Source: Aestuariivirga sp. | GTDB taxonomy: Bacteria > Pseudomonadota > Alphaproteobacteria > Rhizobiales > Aestuariivirgaceae | NCBI RefSeq assembly: GCF_020252405.1 | Contig: NZ_JADCDA010000008.1 | Span: 157,184-221,183, forward strand | Length of the DNA stretch: 64,000 nucleotides | Direction: 5' to 3' | Shown: one piece after another, positions 9,739 through 18,662 of the stretch | How positions within the stretch are numbered: position 1 is the stretch's first letter | Layout: every line of letters begins with the position of its first letter | Position numbers and translations under genes: made by a program | Notes under the pieces: model-generated | What the model was told of the DNA's origin: nothing | Databases searched by the model: none | Seen by the model: the letters and a program-made list of their open reading frames with translations, nothing else

Positions 9739-10818
9739 ATGGGCACTCTGCTGAAGGCCGTTCGCGGCAACCGGGTGCTGTGGCTTCTGCCGGCGGTTCC
9801 AGCCCCGCTCATCGCGGAAGCCACGGCACCCTCTGCCCATACGCTGACCTTTCTTCTCGCCATTCTCGCCATCGTGCCGCTGGCCGCACTGCTGAGCCTT
9901 GCCACCGAACAGGTGGCGGCGCGCACCGGCGACGCCATCGGAGGGCTGCTCAACGCCACGCTGGGCAACCTCACCGAACTGCTGATCGCGCTCGCCGCTT
10001 TGCGGGCGGGCGAATATCTGCTGGTGAAGGCGACGATCGCCGGCGCCATCGTCGCCAACGCGCTGTTCATGACCGGCATGTGCTTTCTGCTCGGCGGGCT
10101 GCGCCACCATGTGCAGGATTTCAACAGCGCGAGCACGCGGCTGCAGGTGGGGCTGCTGTTTCTCGCCGCTTTCGGCATGATGGCGCCCTCCGCGCTCGCC
10201 GGCATGGACCAGCAGACGCTGCCGCCCGCGCTCAGCCCCGCCATCGCGGTCATCCTGCTGGCGACCTATGGCTTCAGCCTGGTGTTCACGCTCGGCACGC
10301 ACCGCGCCTATTTTTCCGCCGCCGCGCATGAGGCGGAAGAGGGCGGGGCGTGGCCGCTGGGGCCCGCCATCGGCGTGCTGCTCGGGGCCACGGTCGCGGT
10401 GGCGCTGGTGAGCGAGGTGTTCGTCGCCTCGCTGACCGGCGCGTCGGCGGAACTTGGCCTGTCGCCGGCCTTCGTGGGTTTCGTGGTGGTGGCGATTGTC
10501 GGCGCGGCGGCCGAGATGACGGCCGCCTTCAGCGCGGCGCGCAAGAACCGGCTCGACCTCAGCCTCGGCATTTCCTTCGGCAGCGCCGCGCAGATCGCGC
10601 TGTTCGTGGCCCCGGTGCTGGTGCTGCTCAGCCATGTGCTTGGCCCCTCTCCCATGTCGTTGCAGTTCTGGCCCGGCGCGGTGGTGATGATCCTCGTCGC
10701 CACGCTCACCGCGGCGCTGACCACGGCGGGCGGCCATGCCGCGTGGTTTCTCGGCCTGCTGATGCTGATGATCTATGCGATCTTCGCGGTGACGCTCTAT
10801 GTCATGCCGCCCGTGTGA
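9739..10818 (+). CDS. Calcium/proton exchanger (CaCA/CAX family)
   Basis: GNLTELLIALAALRAGE and GAAAEMTAAFSAARKNRLDLSLGISFGSAAQIALFVAP duplicated CAX motifs. Confidence 0.9.
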   Translation: MGTLLKAVRGNRVLWLLPAVPAPLIAEATAPSAHTLTFLLAILAIVPLAALLSLATEQVAARTGDAIGGLLNATLGNLTELLIALAALRAGEYLLVKATIAGAIVANALFMTGMCFLLGGLRHHVQDFNSASTRLQVGLLFLAAFGMMAPSALAGMDQQTLPPALSPAIAVILLATYGFSLVFTLGTHRAYFSAAAHEAEEGGAWPLGPAIGVLLGATVAVALVSEVFVASLTGASAELGLSPAFVGFVVVAIVGAAAEMTAAFSAARKNRLDLSLGISFGSAAQIALFVAPVLVLLSHVLGPSPMSLQFWPGAVVMILVATLTAALTTAGGHAAWFLGLLMLMIYAIFAVTLYVMPPV

Positions 10819-10829
10819 GGCTCCCGGCG

Positions 10830-11492
10830 ATGCCTGAAGCCGCCCCGCCGCCCCGCAACCCCGTGCTCGAACCCGGCGAGCGGCTGGCCGAAATCCTGTT
10901 CGGCCTGATCATGGTGATGAGCTTCACCGGATCGCTGAGCGTTGCCACGGCGGACCGCGGCGAGGTGCGGGTGATGCTGATCGCGGCGTTCGGCTGCAAC
11001 ATCGCCTGGGGACTGATCGACGCCATCATGTTCGTGATGGCGCGGCTGAACGGCCGCGGCGGCGACCGCAAAACGGTGCTGGCGGTGAAGCGGGCGCGCA
11101 GCCATGCCGAGGCGCGCGCCCTGATCCGCGACAACCTGCCGCCGCTGGTGAGCGGCGAGCTGACGGACGAGATGACGGACCGCATCCGCCAGCGCATCGC
11201 GGAGCTGCCGCTCGAATCGACAGCGCCGCCGGTGGCGCGCGACGACCTGCGCGGCGCTTTCAGCGTGTTCCTGATCGTGGTCGCCTCCACCTTTCCGGTG
11301 ATCCTGCCGTTCGTGTTCATGTCCGACCTCGCGTCGGCGATGCGGGTGTCGAACGCCATCGGCCTCGCCATGCTGGCGCTGATCGGCCATGCCTATGGGC
11401 GGGCCTCGGGCTTTTCCCCGTGGTGGACGGCGGGCGCCATGGTGATCCTCGGCGCGGCGCTGGTGGCGCTCACCATCGCGCTTGGCGGCTGA
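10830..11492 (+). CDS. VIT1/CCC1 transporter family-like membrane protein
   Basis: EILFGLIMVMSFTGSLSV and AWGLIDAIMFVMARL; several hydrophobic segments. Confidence 0.6.
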   Translation: MPEAAPPPRNPVLEPGERLAEILFGLIMVMSFTGSLSVATADRGEVRVMLIAAFGCNIAWGLIDAIMFVMARLNGRGGDRKTVLAVKRARSHAEARALIRDNLPPLVSGELTDEMTDRIRQRIAELPLESTAPPVARDDLRGAFSVFLIVVASTFPVILPFVFMSDLASAMRVSNAIGLAMLALIGHAYGRASGFSPWWTAGAMVILGAALVALTIALGG

Positions 11493-11493
11493 A

Positions 11494-11598
11494 GCACGAT
11501 CCGCAAAAGCGGACCCCACTTTTGCGATAAGATCATGCTCAGGCTTCTGATCTGGCGCATGTTCCGCCCAGGCGGTTCCGCCTGAACGGTACAGGCGC
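11494..11598 (+). repeat. Dispersed palindromic intergenic repeat A, copy 2 (opposite orientation to copy 1)
   Basis: GCACGATCCGCAAAAGCGGACCCCACTTTTGCGATAAGATCATGC...GGCGGTTCCGCCTGAACGG matches reverse complement of 9396-9496. Confidence 0.8.
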
Positions 11599-11599
11599 T

Positions 11600-11663
11600 A
11601 TCTCTATGTTTGGTCGCATTTTCGACGGTCAACCGGTGTCCACTTGACCTGAAAATGCTTTAG
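11600..11663 (-). repeat. Dispersed intergenic repeat B, copy 1 (immediately abutting repeat A)
   Basis: Reverse complement CTAAAGCATTTTCAGGTCAAGTGGACACCGGTTGACCGTCGAAAATGCGACCAAACATAGAGAT matches the tandem copies at 46142-46266. Confidence 0.85.
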
Positions 11664-11730
11664 ACGCTGTTCGTCGGGGGATGGTAAAGAACTCCGCAAC
11701 ACCGCCGCATGAAGGACCGAAGCCAACAAC

Positions 11731-13398
11731 GTGGCCGCGCCGAACGACATCTTCCGCAAGGCCCTGGCGCTGCATCAGGGCGGCGTGCTTGCCCCGGCAC
11801 AGGCGCTCTATGCGCAGGTGCTGGCGCTGGACCCGCGGCACTTCGACAGCCTGCACCTGATGGGCCTCGCCCTCGTCCAGTCGGGCGAGGCGGCGAAGGG
11901 CGTCGAGCTGATCCGCCGCGCCATCGCGCTGCGGCCGGGCTTCGCCGAGGCGCATTACAATCTCGGCAATGCGCTGCTGACGCTGGGGCGGCCCGCCGAG
12001 GCGCTGGAGAGCCTGCGCCAGGCGCTGGCCCTCAAGCCCGGTGACGCGCAGTGTCACCTTGAGGCCGGGAATGCGCTGAAGGACCTGAAGCGCGGCGAGG
12101 AGGCAATTGCCGCCTATGACGTTGCGCTGCGGCTGGACCCGCGGCTGGCGGAAGCGCACAACAACCGCGGCATCGCGCTCAGGGACGGGGGCCGGCCGGA
12201 TGAGGCGCTGGCGGACTACGATGCGGCGCTCAGGCTCCGCCCGCGCTATGCGGAGGCGCACAGCAACCGCGGCAATGCGCTGAAGGAGCTGGGCAGGCTG
12301 GAGGAGGCGCTGGCCTGCCATGACCGGGCCATCGCTTTGCGCCCGGCCTATGCGGAAGCGCATTACAACCGGGCCAATGCGCTGGCTGAGATGGGGCGTT
12401 CCGACGCGGCGCTGGAGAGCTTTGACGCGGCGCTGCGGCTGCGCCCCGATTATGCCGAGGCGCAGCACAACAAGGCCCAGCTGCTGCTTGGTCTGGGGCG
12501 CTTCGGCGAGGGTTTCGGCCTTTATCATTGGCGCTGGAAGAGCCCGGCCTTCTCCAGCGCCAGGCCGCCGCTTGCGCTGCCCGCGTGGGACGGCCGCGCG
12601 GACGGCCCCGTGTTGCTGTGGGGCGAACAGGGGATCGGCGACGAAATCCTCCATGCCTCGCTGCTGTCACTGCTGCCGGAGGGGCTCAGTGCCACGCTGG
12701 CGGTGGACCGGCGGCTCCTCGCCATTTTCCGGCGCTCGTTTCCGCAGGTGCGGGTCATCGATGGCGCGCTGCCGCCCGAAGGGCATTTCACCGCGCAGGC
12801 GGCGCTGGGCGACCTCGGCCACCTGCTGCACGCCGATGCGGCGCGGATTGCGGCGCGGCGCATGCCGTTCCTGAGGGCCGACGCGGCGCGGCGCGATGGG
12901 CTGCGGCTGGACAATCCGTTCCTCGCCAGGCGGCCGGTGTGCGGCCTGTCGTGGAAGAGCGCCAACAAGAAGTTCGGCGCCGAAAAGAGCCTGCGCCTGA
13001 TCGACCTCGCCCCGCTCATCGCCACCCCCGGCATGAGTTTCGTGAACCTGCAGTATGGCGAGGTGGAGGATGAGATCGCCGAGGTGCGCGCCGCACTGGG
13101 CGTGAGCGTGCATCAGGGCGAAGGGCTCGACGTGTTCAATGACATCGACGGGCTCCTCGCCCTCGTCGATCTCTGCGATGCGGTGCTGACCACCTCCAAC
13201 GTCACGGCGCATCTGGCGGGCGCGCTGGCGAAACGGGGCGTGGTGCTGGCGCCTTCCGGCAAGGGCTGCCTGTGGTATTGGCAGGGCGGACCCAACGACC
13301 TATGGTATCCCAGCCTGCGGCGCATCGCCCAGGACAGGGCCGGGCAATGGCAGGCCGCCATCCGCATGGCCGCCACGGCGATAAAGGACAGTCCATGA
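11731..13398 (+). CDS. TPR-repeat protein with C-terminal glycosyltransferase (GT9/heptosyltransferase-like) domain, paralogue 1
   Basis: GTG start; repeated 34-aa units (ALxxYDxALRLxPxxAEAHNNRGxAL); C-terminal LLWGEQGIGDEILHASLL ... LTTSNVTAHLAGALAK. Confidence 0.8.
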   Translation: MAAPNDIFRKALALHQGGVLAPAQALYAQVLALDPRHFDSLHLMGLALVQSGEAAKGVELIRRAIALRPGFAEAHYNLGNALLTLGRPAEALESLRQALALKPGDAQCHLEAGNALKDLKRGEEAIAAYDVALRLDPRLAEAHNNRGIALRDGGRPDEALADYDAALRLRPRYAEAHSNRGNALKELGRLEEALACHDRAIALRPAYAEAHYNRANALAEMGRSDAALESFDAALRLRPDYAEAQHNKAQLLLGLGRFGEGFGLYHWRWKSPAFSSARPPLALPAWDGRADGPVLLWGEQGIGDEILHASLLSLLPEGLSATLAVDRRLLAIFRRSFPQVRVIDGALPPEGHFTAQAALGDLGHLLHADAARIAARRMPFLRADAARRDGLRLDNPFLARRPVCGLSWKSANKKFGAEKSLRLIDLAPLIATPGMSFVNLQYGEVEDEIAEVRAALGVSVHQGEGLDVFNDIDGLLALVDLCDAVLTTSNVTAHLAGALAKRGVVLAPSGKGCLWYWQGGPNDLWYPSLRRIAQDRAGQWQAAIRMAATAIKDSP

Positions 13399-14075
13399 CA
13401 GAGCGCGTCAATCTCATCGTCGGCTTCGACCAGCGCGAGGCCATTGCCTATCACGTGTTCTGCCAGAGCGTGATCGAGAAGGCGAGCCTGCCGGTGCAGT
13501 TCATGCCGCTCAATCCGCAGGCCATCGCGGGCTACACCGAGCGCCACCGCGACGGCAGCAATGTGTTCATCTATACGCGTTTCCTGACGCCCTATCTGAT
13601 GGGCTATCAGGGCTGGGCGATCTTCGCCGACGGCGACATGGTGTGCAACGCCGACATCGCCGGGCTGTGGCGGCTGCGCGACCCTTCGAAAGCGGTGATG
13701 GTGGCCAAGCACGACTACAAGACCAAGGCCGCGACCAAGTATCTCGGCAACAGGAACGAGAATTATCCGCGCAAGAACTGGTCCAGCGTCATCCTGTGGA
13801 ACTGCGCGCATCCCGCCAACCGCCAGCTCGACCCCGGCTTCGTCGAGAGCAAGGACGGCGCTTATCTTCACCGCTTCACCTGGCTCGGCGACGGGCTGAT
13901 CGGCGAGATCCCGAAGGAATGGAACTGGCTCGCCATCGAGTATGACGCCAATCCGGCGGCCAAGCTGGTGCATTATACGCTCGGCACGCCATGCTTCGCC
14001 GGCTACCGCGACACGGACATGGCGGAGCTCTGGCACGGGGCGCTCGGCCGCGCCGAGGAAGGCCTGGGAAAATAG
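13395..14075 (+). CDS. GT8-like glycosyltransferase
   Basis: ATG overlaps previous stop (ATGA); IVGFDQREAIAYHVFCQSVI and FADGDMVCNADI (DxD-type motif). Confidence 0.7.
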   Translation: MTERVNLIVGFDQREAIAYHVFCQSVIEKASLPVQFMPLNPQAIAGYTERHRDGSNVFIYTRFLTPYLMGYQGWAIFADGDMVCNADIAGLWRLRDPSKAVMVAKHDYKTKAATKYLGNRNENYPRKNWSSVILWNCAHPANRQLDPGFVESKDGAYLHRFTWLGDGLIGEIPKEWNWLAIEYDANPAAKLVHYTLGTPCFAGYRDTDMAELWHGALGRAEEGLGK

Positions 14076-14087
14076 GCTTATCCGCTG

Positions 14088-16400
14088 ATGTCCAACACGC
14101 TCATCAGGCTGCGCCGGGCGGTGGGGCTGCTCGAGGCGGGCGACTTTGCCGGCGCCATTGGCGTGGCGCGGACGGTCCTGCTGGCGGAGCCGCGCAATTT
14201 CGATGCCTTGCACATCGTGGCGCTGGCGGGCTTGCGCCGCGGCGAGCCCGACACCGCGCTGGCGCACATCGAAAAGGCGCTGAGCGTGCGGCGCGACATG
14301 GACGGGGCCTTCAACACCCATGGCATGATCCTGCGCGCGCTCGGCCGCCTGGACGAGGCGGCGGAGGCCCTCGGCAAGGCGGTGAAGCTCAATCCGAAAT
14401 CGCGCGAGGCGCATTACAACCTCGGCAACTGCCTCCAGGACCTCGGCAGGCCTGCCGCCGCCCTCGAACGCTATGACGCGGCGCTCAGGCTCGACCCGTC
14501 CATGCTCATGGCGTGGAACAACCGCGGCCTCGCGTTGCGCCGGCTGGGGCGCGGCGCGGAGGCGGTGGCAAGCTTCGGCGAGGCGATCCGCCGCGCCGCC
14601 TCCTTCGCGCCGGCCTATTCCAACCGCGGCGATGCGCTGGCGGCGCTGGGCCGGCGCGACGAGGCCATCGCCGATTATGACCGCGCCATCGCGCTCAAGC
14701 CCGATTTCGCCGAAGCCCATTGCAACCGCGCCAACGCGCTGATGGAACAGGGCGAGACGGCGGCGGCGATCGCCGGCTATGACCGCACGCTGGCGGTGGC
14801 GCCGCGCTTCTTTCAGGCGCAGATGGGCCGCGGCATCGCCCTGGCCGCCCTGGGGCGCCCCGCGGAGGCGGAGGAGTGGATCCGCCGCGCCGCCGCCCTC
14901 GAGCCAGGCTCCGCCGAGGCGCAGTACAATCTCGGCAAGCTGCTCCGCGAGCAGGGGCGGCCCGGGGAGGCGTTGGCGGCCTATGACCGGGCCATCGCCA
15001 GCAATCCCGGCCATGCCGAATCGCACGGCAACCGCGGCACCGCGCTGAAGGAGCTGGGCCGGATGGACGAGGCGCTGGACAGCCTTGACCGCGCCATCGC
15101 GCTCAACCCCGATTTCGCCGAGGCCCACAGCAACCGCGGCAATGTGCTGGCCGAGCTGATGCGCTTCGAGGCGGCGCTGGCCGCTCACGACAGGGCCGTG
15201 GCGCTGCAGCCGCAGGCCGCCGAATTCCATGTCAACCGCGGCGGCGCGCTGAAGGAGATGAACCGCCTGGAGGAGTCGCTGGCCTGTTTCGACCGGGCCA
15301 TCGCGCTCCGGCCGGACTATGCCGAGGCCTATTCCAACCGCGGCAACGTGCTGCGCGAGCTGGGCCGGCTCGACGAGGCGCATGCGAGTTTCGACCGCGC
15401 CATCGCGCTCAGCCCCGGCGCGGACGCGATGCGCTACAACAAATCGATTTTGGCCCTCGAGTCGCAGGACCTGGCGCTTGGCTTCGCGCTCTACCGCACC
15501 CGCTGGAACACGCCGGACTTGTTGGGGCAAAGGCCGCGCAGCGCAATACCCGGCTGGGACGGCAGCGCGCCCGGCGGGCCACTGCTGCTGTGGGGCGAGC
15601 AGGGGGTCGGCGACGAGGTCTTTTATGCCTCGCTGCTGTCGCTGCTCGATCCGGGCCTGTCCGCCATCACCGTGGCGGCGGACCGGAGGCTCCACCCGAT
15701 CTTCCGCCGGTCCTTCCCGGGCCTGTCGCTGTGCGACCGCGCGGAGATGCGCGAGGAGATTGCCGGCGATTTCGCCGCGCAGGCCCCGCTGGGCGATCTC
15801 GGGCACCTGCTCGGCGTGGATGCCGCGGCGCGCGCCCGGCGGCGCATGCCCTATCTCATCGCCTCGCCGGAGCGGCGGCGGCAGCTGCTCGCCGATAACC
15901 CGGTTCTCGTCAGGCGGCCGGTCTGCGGCCTGTCGTGGAAGAGCGCCAACAAGAAGATAGGCCCGAAAAAGAGCCTGCGCCTGATTGACCTCGCCCCGCT
16001 CATCGCCACCCCCGGCATGAGTTTCGTGAACCTGCAGTATGGCGAGGTGGAGGATGAGATTGCCGAGGTGCGCGCGGCACTGGGCGTGAGCGTGCATCGG
16101 GCCGAAGGACTCGACGTGTTCAATGACATCGACGGGCTCCTCGCCCTCATCGATCTCTGCGATACGGTGCTGACCACCTCCAACGTCACGGCGCATCTGG
16201 CGGGCGCGCTGGCGAAACAGGGCGTGGTGCTGGCCCCCGTTGGCAGTGGCCGCCTGTGGTACTGGGGCGGCGAGCGGCAGAGCCTGTGGTATCCGAGCCT
16301 CACCCTCGTCCACCAGCAGCGCATCGGCGGGTGGGACGCGGCGCTGGCCGAGGCCTGCCCCCTGATCCGCGGCCTCGACGCGGCGCGTCTTGTGCTCTAG
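14088..16400 (+). CDS. TPR-repeat protein with C-terminal glycosyltransferase-like domain, paralogue 2
   Basis: 770 aa; longest TPR array of the three; C-terminus nearly identical to paralogues 1 and 3. Confidence 0.8.
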   Translation: MSNTLIRLRRAVGLLEAGDFAGAIGVARTVLLAEPRNFDALHIVALAGLRRGEPDTALAHIEKALSVRRDMDGAFNTHGMILRALGRLDEAAEALGKAVKLNPKSREAHYNLGNCLQDLGRPAAALERYDAALRLDPSMLMAWNNRGLALRRLGRGAEAVASFGEAIRRAASFAPAYSNRGDALAALGRRDEAIADYDRAIALKPDFAEAHCNRANALMEQGETAAAIAGYDRTLAVAPRFFQAQMGRGIALAALGRPAEAEEWIRRAAALEPGSAEAQYNLGKLLREQGRPGEALAAYDRAIASNPGHAESHGNRGTALKELGRMDEALDSLDRAIALNPDFAEAHSNRGNVLAELMRFEAALAAHDRAVALQPQAAEFHVNRGGALKEMNRLEESLACFDRAIALRPDYAEAYSNRGNVLRELGRLDEAHASFDRAIALSPGADAMRYNKSILALESQDLALGFALYRTRWNTPDLLGQRPRSAIPGWDGSAPGGPLLLWGEQGVGDEVFYASLLSLLDPGLSAITVAADRRLHPIFRRSFPGLSLCDRAEMREEIAGDFAAQAPLGDLGHLLGVDAAARARRRMPYLIASPERRRQLLADNPVLVRRPVCGLSWKSANKKIGPKKSLRLIDLAPLIATPGMSFVNLQYGEVEDEIAEVRAALGVSVHRAEGLDVFNDIDGLLALIDLCDTVLTTSNVTAHLAGALAKQGVVLAPVGSGRLWYWGGERQSLWYPSLTLVHQQRIGGWDAALAEACPLIRGLDAARLVL

Positions 16401-16430
16401 ACGTGCCGGTGACACAACGGAAGCGCCGGA

Positions 16431-17090
16431 ATGCCGCTCTACCAGTACCGCAAGGACCCGTTCGAAAGGACCTTCCTGTTCATCCACGTGCCCAAGACGG
16501 GGGGCACGGCAATTGAGACTTTTTTCCGCGGCGTGGGCCTTGCCGGCTATTTCGATCCGCCCGCCTATGCGCCGGTGCGGCCCTACATCAAGGTGCCTCC
16601 GGCGCATTACGACTATGAGGTGCTGAGCCGCCTGTTCGAGCTCGATCGTCTTTACAGCTTCGCCATCGTGCGCGATCCGGTGAGGCGGATGGTGTCGCAG
16701 TATAAGTGGGCGGCCGAGAAATCCACCCAGGCGGAGACGATAGCGAAGATGGATTTCGGAAGCTTTCTGCGCCTCATGTTCGCCGAATACCGCCGCGACG
16801 AAAACGTCGCCGCCGGGCATTTCAAGCCGCAGGTGCGCTTCGTGGGCGCCAAGGTGACGAAGATTTTCAGGTACGAGGCCGGGCTCGAGACAATCATCCG
16901 CCAGGTGCTGGAGGATGTCGGCTTCAAGCCGCAGGGCGAACTGAGGCTGCCGATGGTGAACACATCATCGGCGCGCAAGGTGGAGCCGACCGCCGCCGAC
17001 ATCGCGCTGATCCGCGACGTCTATGCCGAGGACTGCAAGGCCTTCGGCTATGACGCGGGTCCGCCACCGAACGATGCGATGAAGGCGTAA
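16431..17090 (+). CDS. Sulfotransferase family 2-like protein
   Basis: TFLFIHVPKTGGTAIETFFR (5'-phosphosulfate-binding loop) and SFAIVRDPVRRMVSQYKWA (3'-phosphate-binding motif). Confidence 0.85.
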   Translation: MPLYQYRKDPFERTFLFIHVPKTGGTAIETFFRGVGLAGYFDPPAYAPVRPYIKVPPAHYDYEVLSRLFELDRLYSFAIVRDPVRRMVSQYKWAAEKSTQAETIAKMDFGSFLRLMFAEYRRDENVAAGHFKPQVRFVGAKVTKIFRYEAGLETIIRQVLEDVGFKPQGELRLPMVNTSSARKVEPTAADIALIRDVYAEDCKAFGYDAGPPPNDAMKA

Positions 17091-17782
17091 TCTGCTGCAT
17101 AGACCTCACGGATGAAGTCGAGATGCCTCGGCGCGAGATCGTTGGGGGTGATGAGTTGCGCCGATTTGTTGCGGTGTTGGAGCGGGCTTTTCAAACTGGC
17201 CTTGGCCTGGATCTCCGGAAACCGGTTCTTGAGCCGTTCGAGCATGAACAGGTCCTTCACCATGACCCCGCCATCGGGTGCGGTCACGAAATCGACTTGC
17301 GGGCGGACGAAGTGGAAATGGTTGCTCGCCGCATTCTGCTGTTCGGGGCCAGCGTTGCCGCACGCCAACTGGCGCGCCAGCCACTTGAACAGGAATGTGT
17401 CGACATCGATGGGCCGCTGGTCAGGGCCGGCGATGCGGAGATAGTTGTAGAGCGACAAGGCGCGGGCGGCGGGATCGCGCAGCACGGCGAAGGAATAATA
17501 GGACGCGAAGAGTTCGGGGCTCAGATAACAGTAGCTGGCATAGTCCCGCGCCAGCAGATGGGCGAGCCGCGGCGGGCCGAGGCGCGGATCGTCATTGGGC
17601 CGCAACAGCAGGGGCGCGCGCAGCTCCCAGCTGAGGCCAAGATCGGTGAGGAAGGCCTGTTCGACGCTCTGGCCGCCGCATTTGGGAATGTGGACGAAGA
17701 CCGTGCGGTGAAAATGGGAAATCACGACAAAACTCTCTTGGCATGAAGGAAGGATGCTAGGTGAGGGACGCGGCGGACGCAA
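17048..17782 (-). CDS. Sulfotransferase family 2-like protein, convergent with the previous gene (exact start uncertain)
   Basis: TVFVHIPKCGGQSVEQAFL and SFAVLRDPAARALSLYNYL; stop TAG at 17048-17050. Confidence 0.8.
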   Translation of the reverse strand: MRPPRPSPSILPSCQESFVVISHFHRTVFVHIPKCGGQSVEQAFLTDLGLSWELRAPLLLRPNDDPRLGPPRLAHLLARDYASYCYLSPELFASYYSFAVLRDPAARALSLYNYLRIAGPDQRPIDVDTFLFKWLARQLACGNAGPEQQNAASNHFHFVRPQVDFVTAPDGGVMVKDLFMLERLKNRFPEIQAKASLKSPLQHRNKSAQLITPNDLAPRHLDFIREVYAADYAFIASFGGGPAS

Positions 17783-17919
17783 TCGCGATTGCCGGTCGGG
17801 ACGCTGCCGACCCGGCTGAAATCGGGCTGGCGGTTTGCGGGCGGGTTCAGTAAAGAAATGCTGGCCTTTAGGACTTCGTGGCCAACGCCATACCGCGCGT
17901 GGCGCTGAGAGTGGGACCC

Positions 17920-18615
17920 ATGCACGACTTCGGCAAGATCGTCTATCTGGACCTTCAGAAGACCGGCAGCAACTTCGTCTCGCAGTTCCTGAGGGCGGCC
18001 TGCATCCATCCCGAGAGGGGCCTCCAAAAGCACAGCTGGGTCGACGCGGACTACCGGGAAGACAGCATCTATTTCATCACCGTCCGCCAGCCGGTGATGC
18101 TCTACTCCTCCCTCTACCGCTTCGGCCTGGACCAGCGTGGCGGCGTCTATGTCAATCTCAGGGTTGCCGGCATGCTGTCGGTCTATTCCTCCTTCGAGAC
18201 CTTCACCGACTTCCTGCTCGATCCGGCGAATGCCGTCTTTCTGCACCCGCACTATGACCGCAGGATTGCTGAGGAGATGGGGTTCATGTCGTTCCGCTTC
18301 CTGCTGCTCAACCTGCAGGCCCCTGTGGGCAGGATCGGGCGCTGCGTGGAACAGGGACAGCCGCTGTCCAGCCTGATGCAGCAGTCGATCATCAACCATG
18401 TGCTGAAGAACGAAAGCCTAAACTTCGATCTGCTGCGGCTGAGCACCGAAACGCTGCCTGAGCATTTCGACCGGGACAGGGCACGCGCCTTCCTTGCTGC
18501 CGCGCCACGCGCCAACCCGAGCAAGATGGCAGCGGACGCGCTGCGCATCGAGTCCCGCGAGCTGCTTGACCGCGTGGCGGCGCGCGAACAGCTGCTCATG
18601 ACCTGTTATCCATGA
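17920..18615 (+). CDS. Sulfotransferase-like protein (possible alternative GTG start at 17878)
   Basis: KIVYLDLQKTGSNFVSQFLRAAC (P-loop-like) and IYFITVRQPVMLYSSLYRFG (degenerate 3'-PB motif). Confidence 0.6.
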   Translation: MHDFGKIVYLDLQKTGSNFVSQFLRAACIHPERGLQKHSWVDADYREDSIYFITVRQPVMLYSSLYRFGLDQRGGVYVNLRVAGMLSVYSSFETFTDFLLDPANAVFLHPHYDRRIAEEMGFMSFRFLLLNLQAPVGRIGRCVEQGQPLSSLMQQSIINHVLKNESLNFDLLRLSTETLPEHFDRDRARAFLAAAPRANPSKMAADALRIESRELLDRVAAREQLLMTCYP

Positions 18616-18662
18616 ACGCCGCCATGCGTACTGCAGTAGCGTGACTTTTGGAGAGGCCCTGA

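Noticed and set aside
13113-16820. 1235-aa minus-strand ORF
   Set aside because: Antisense to the TPR-GT/GT/sulfotransferase genes with clear family motifs; low-complexity His/Arg/Ala translation typical of the complementary frame in high-GC DNA.
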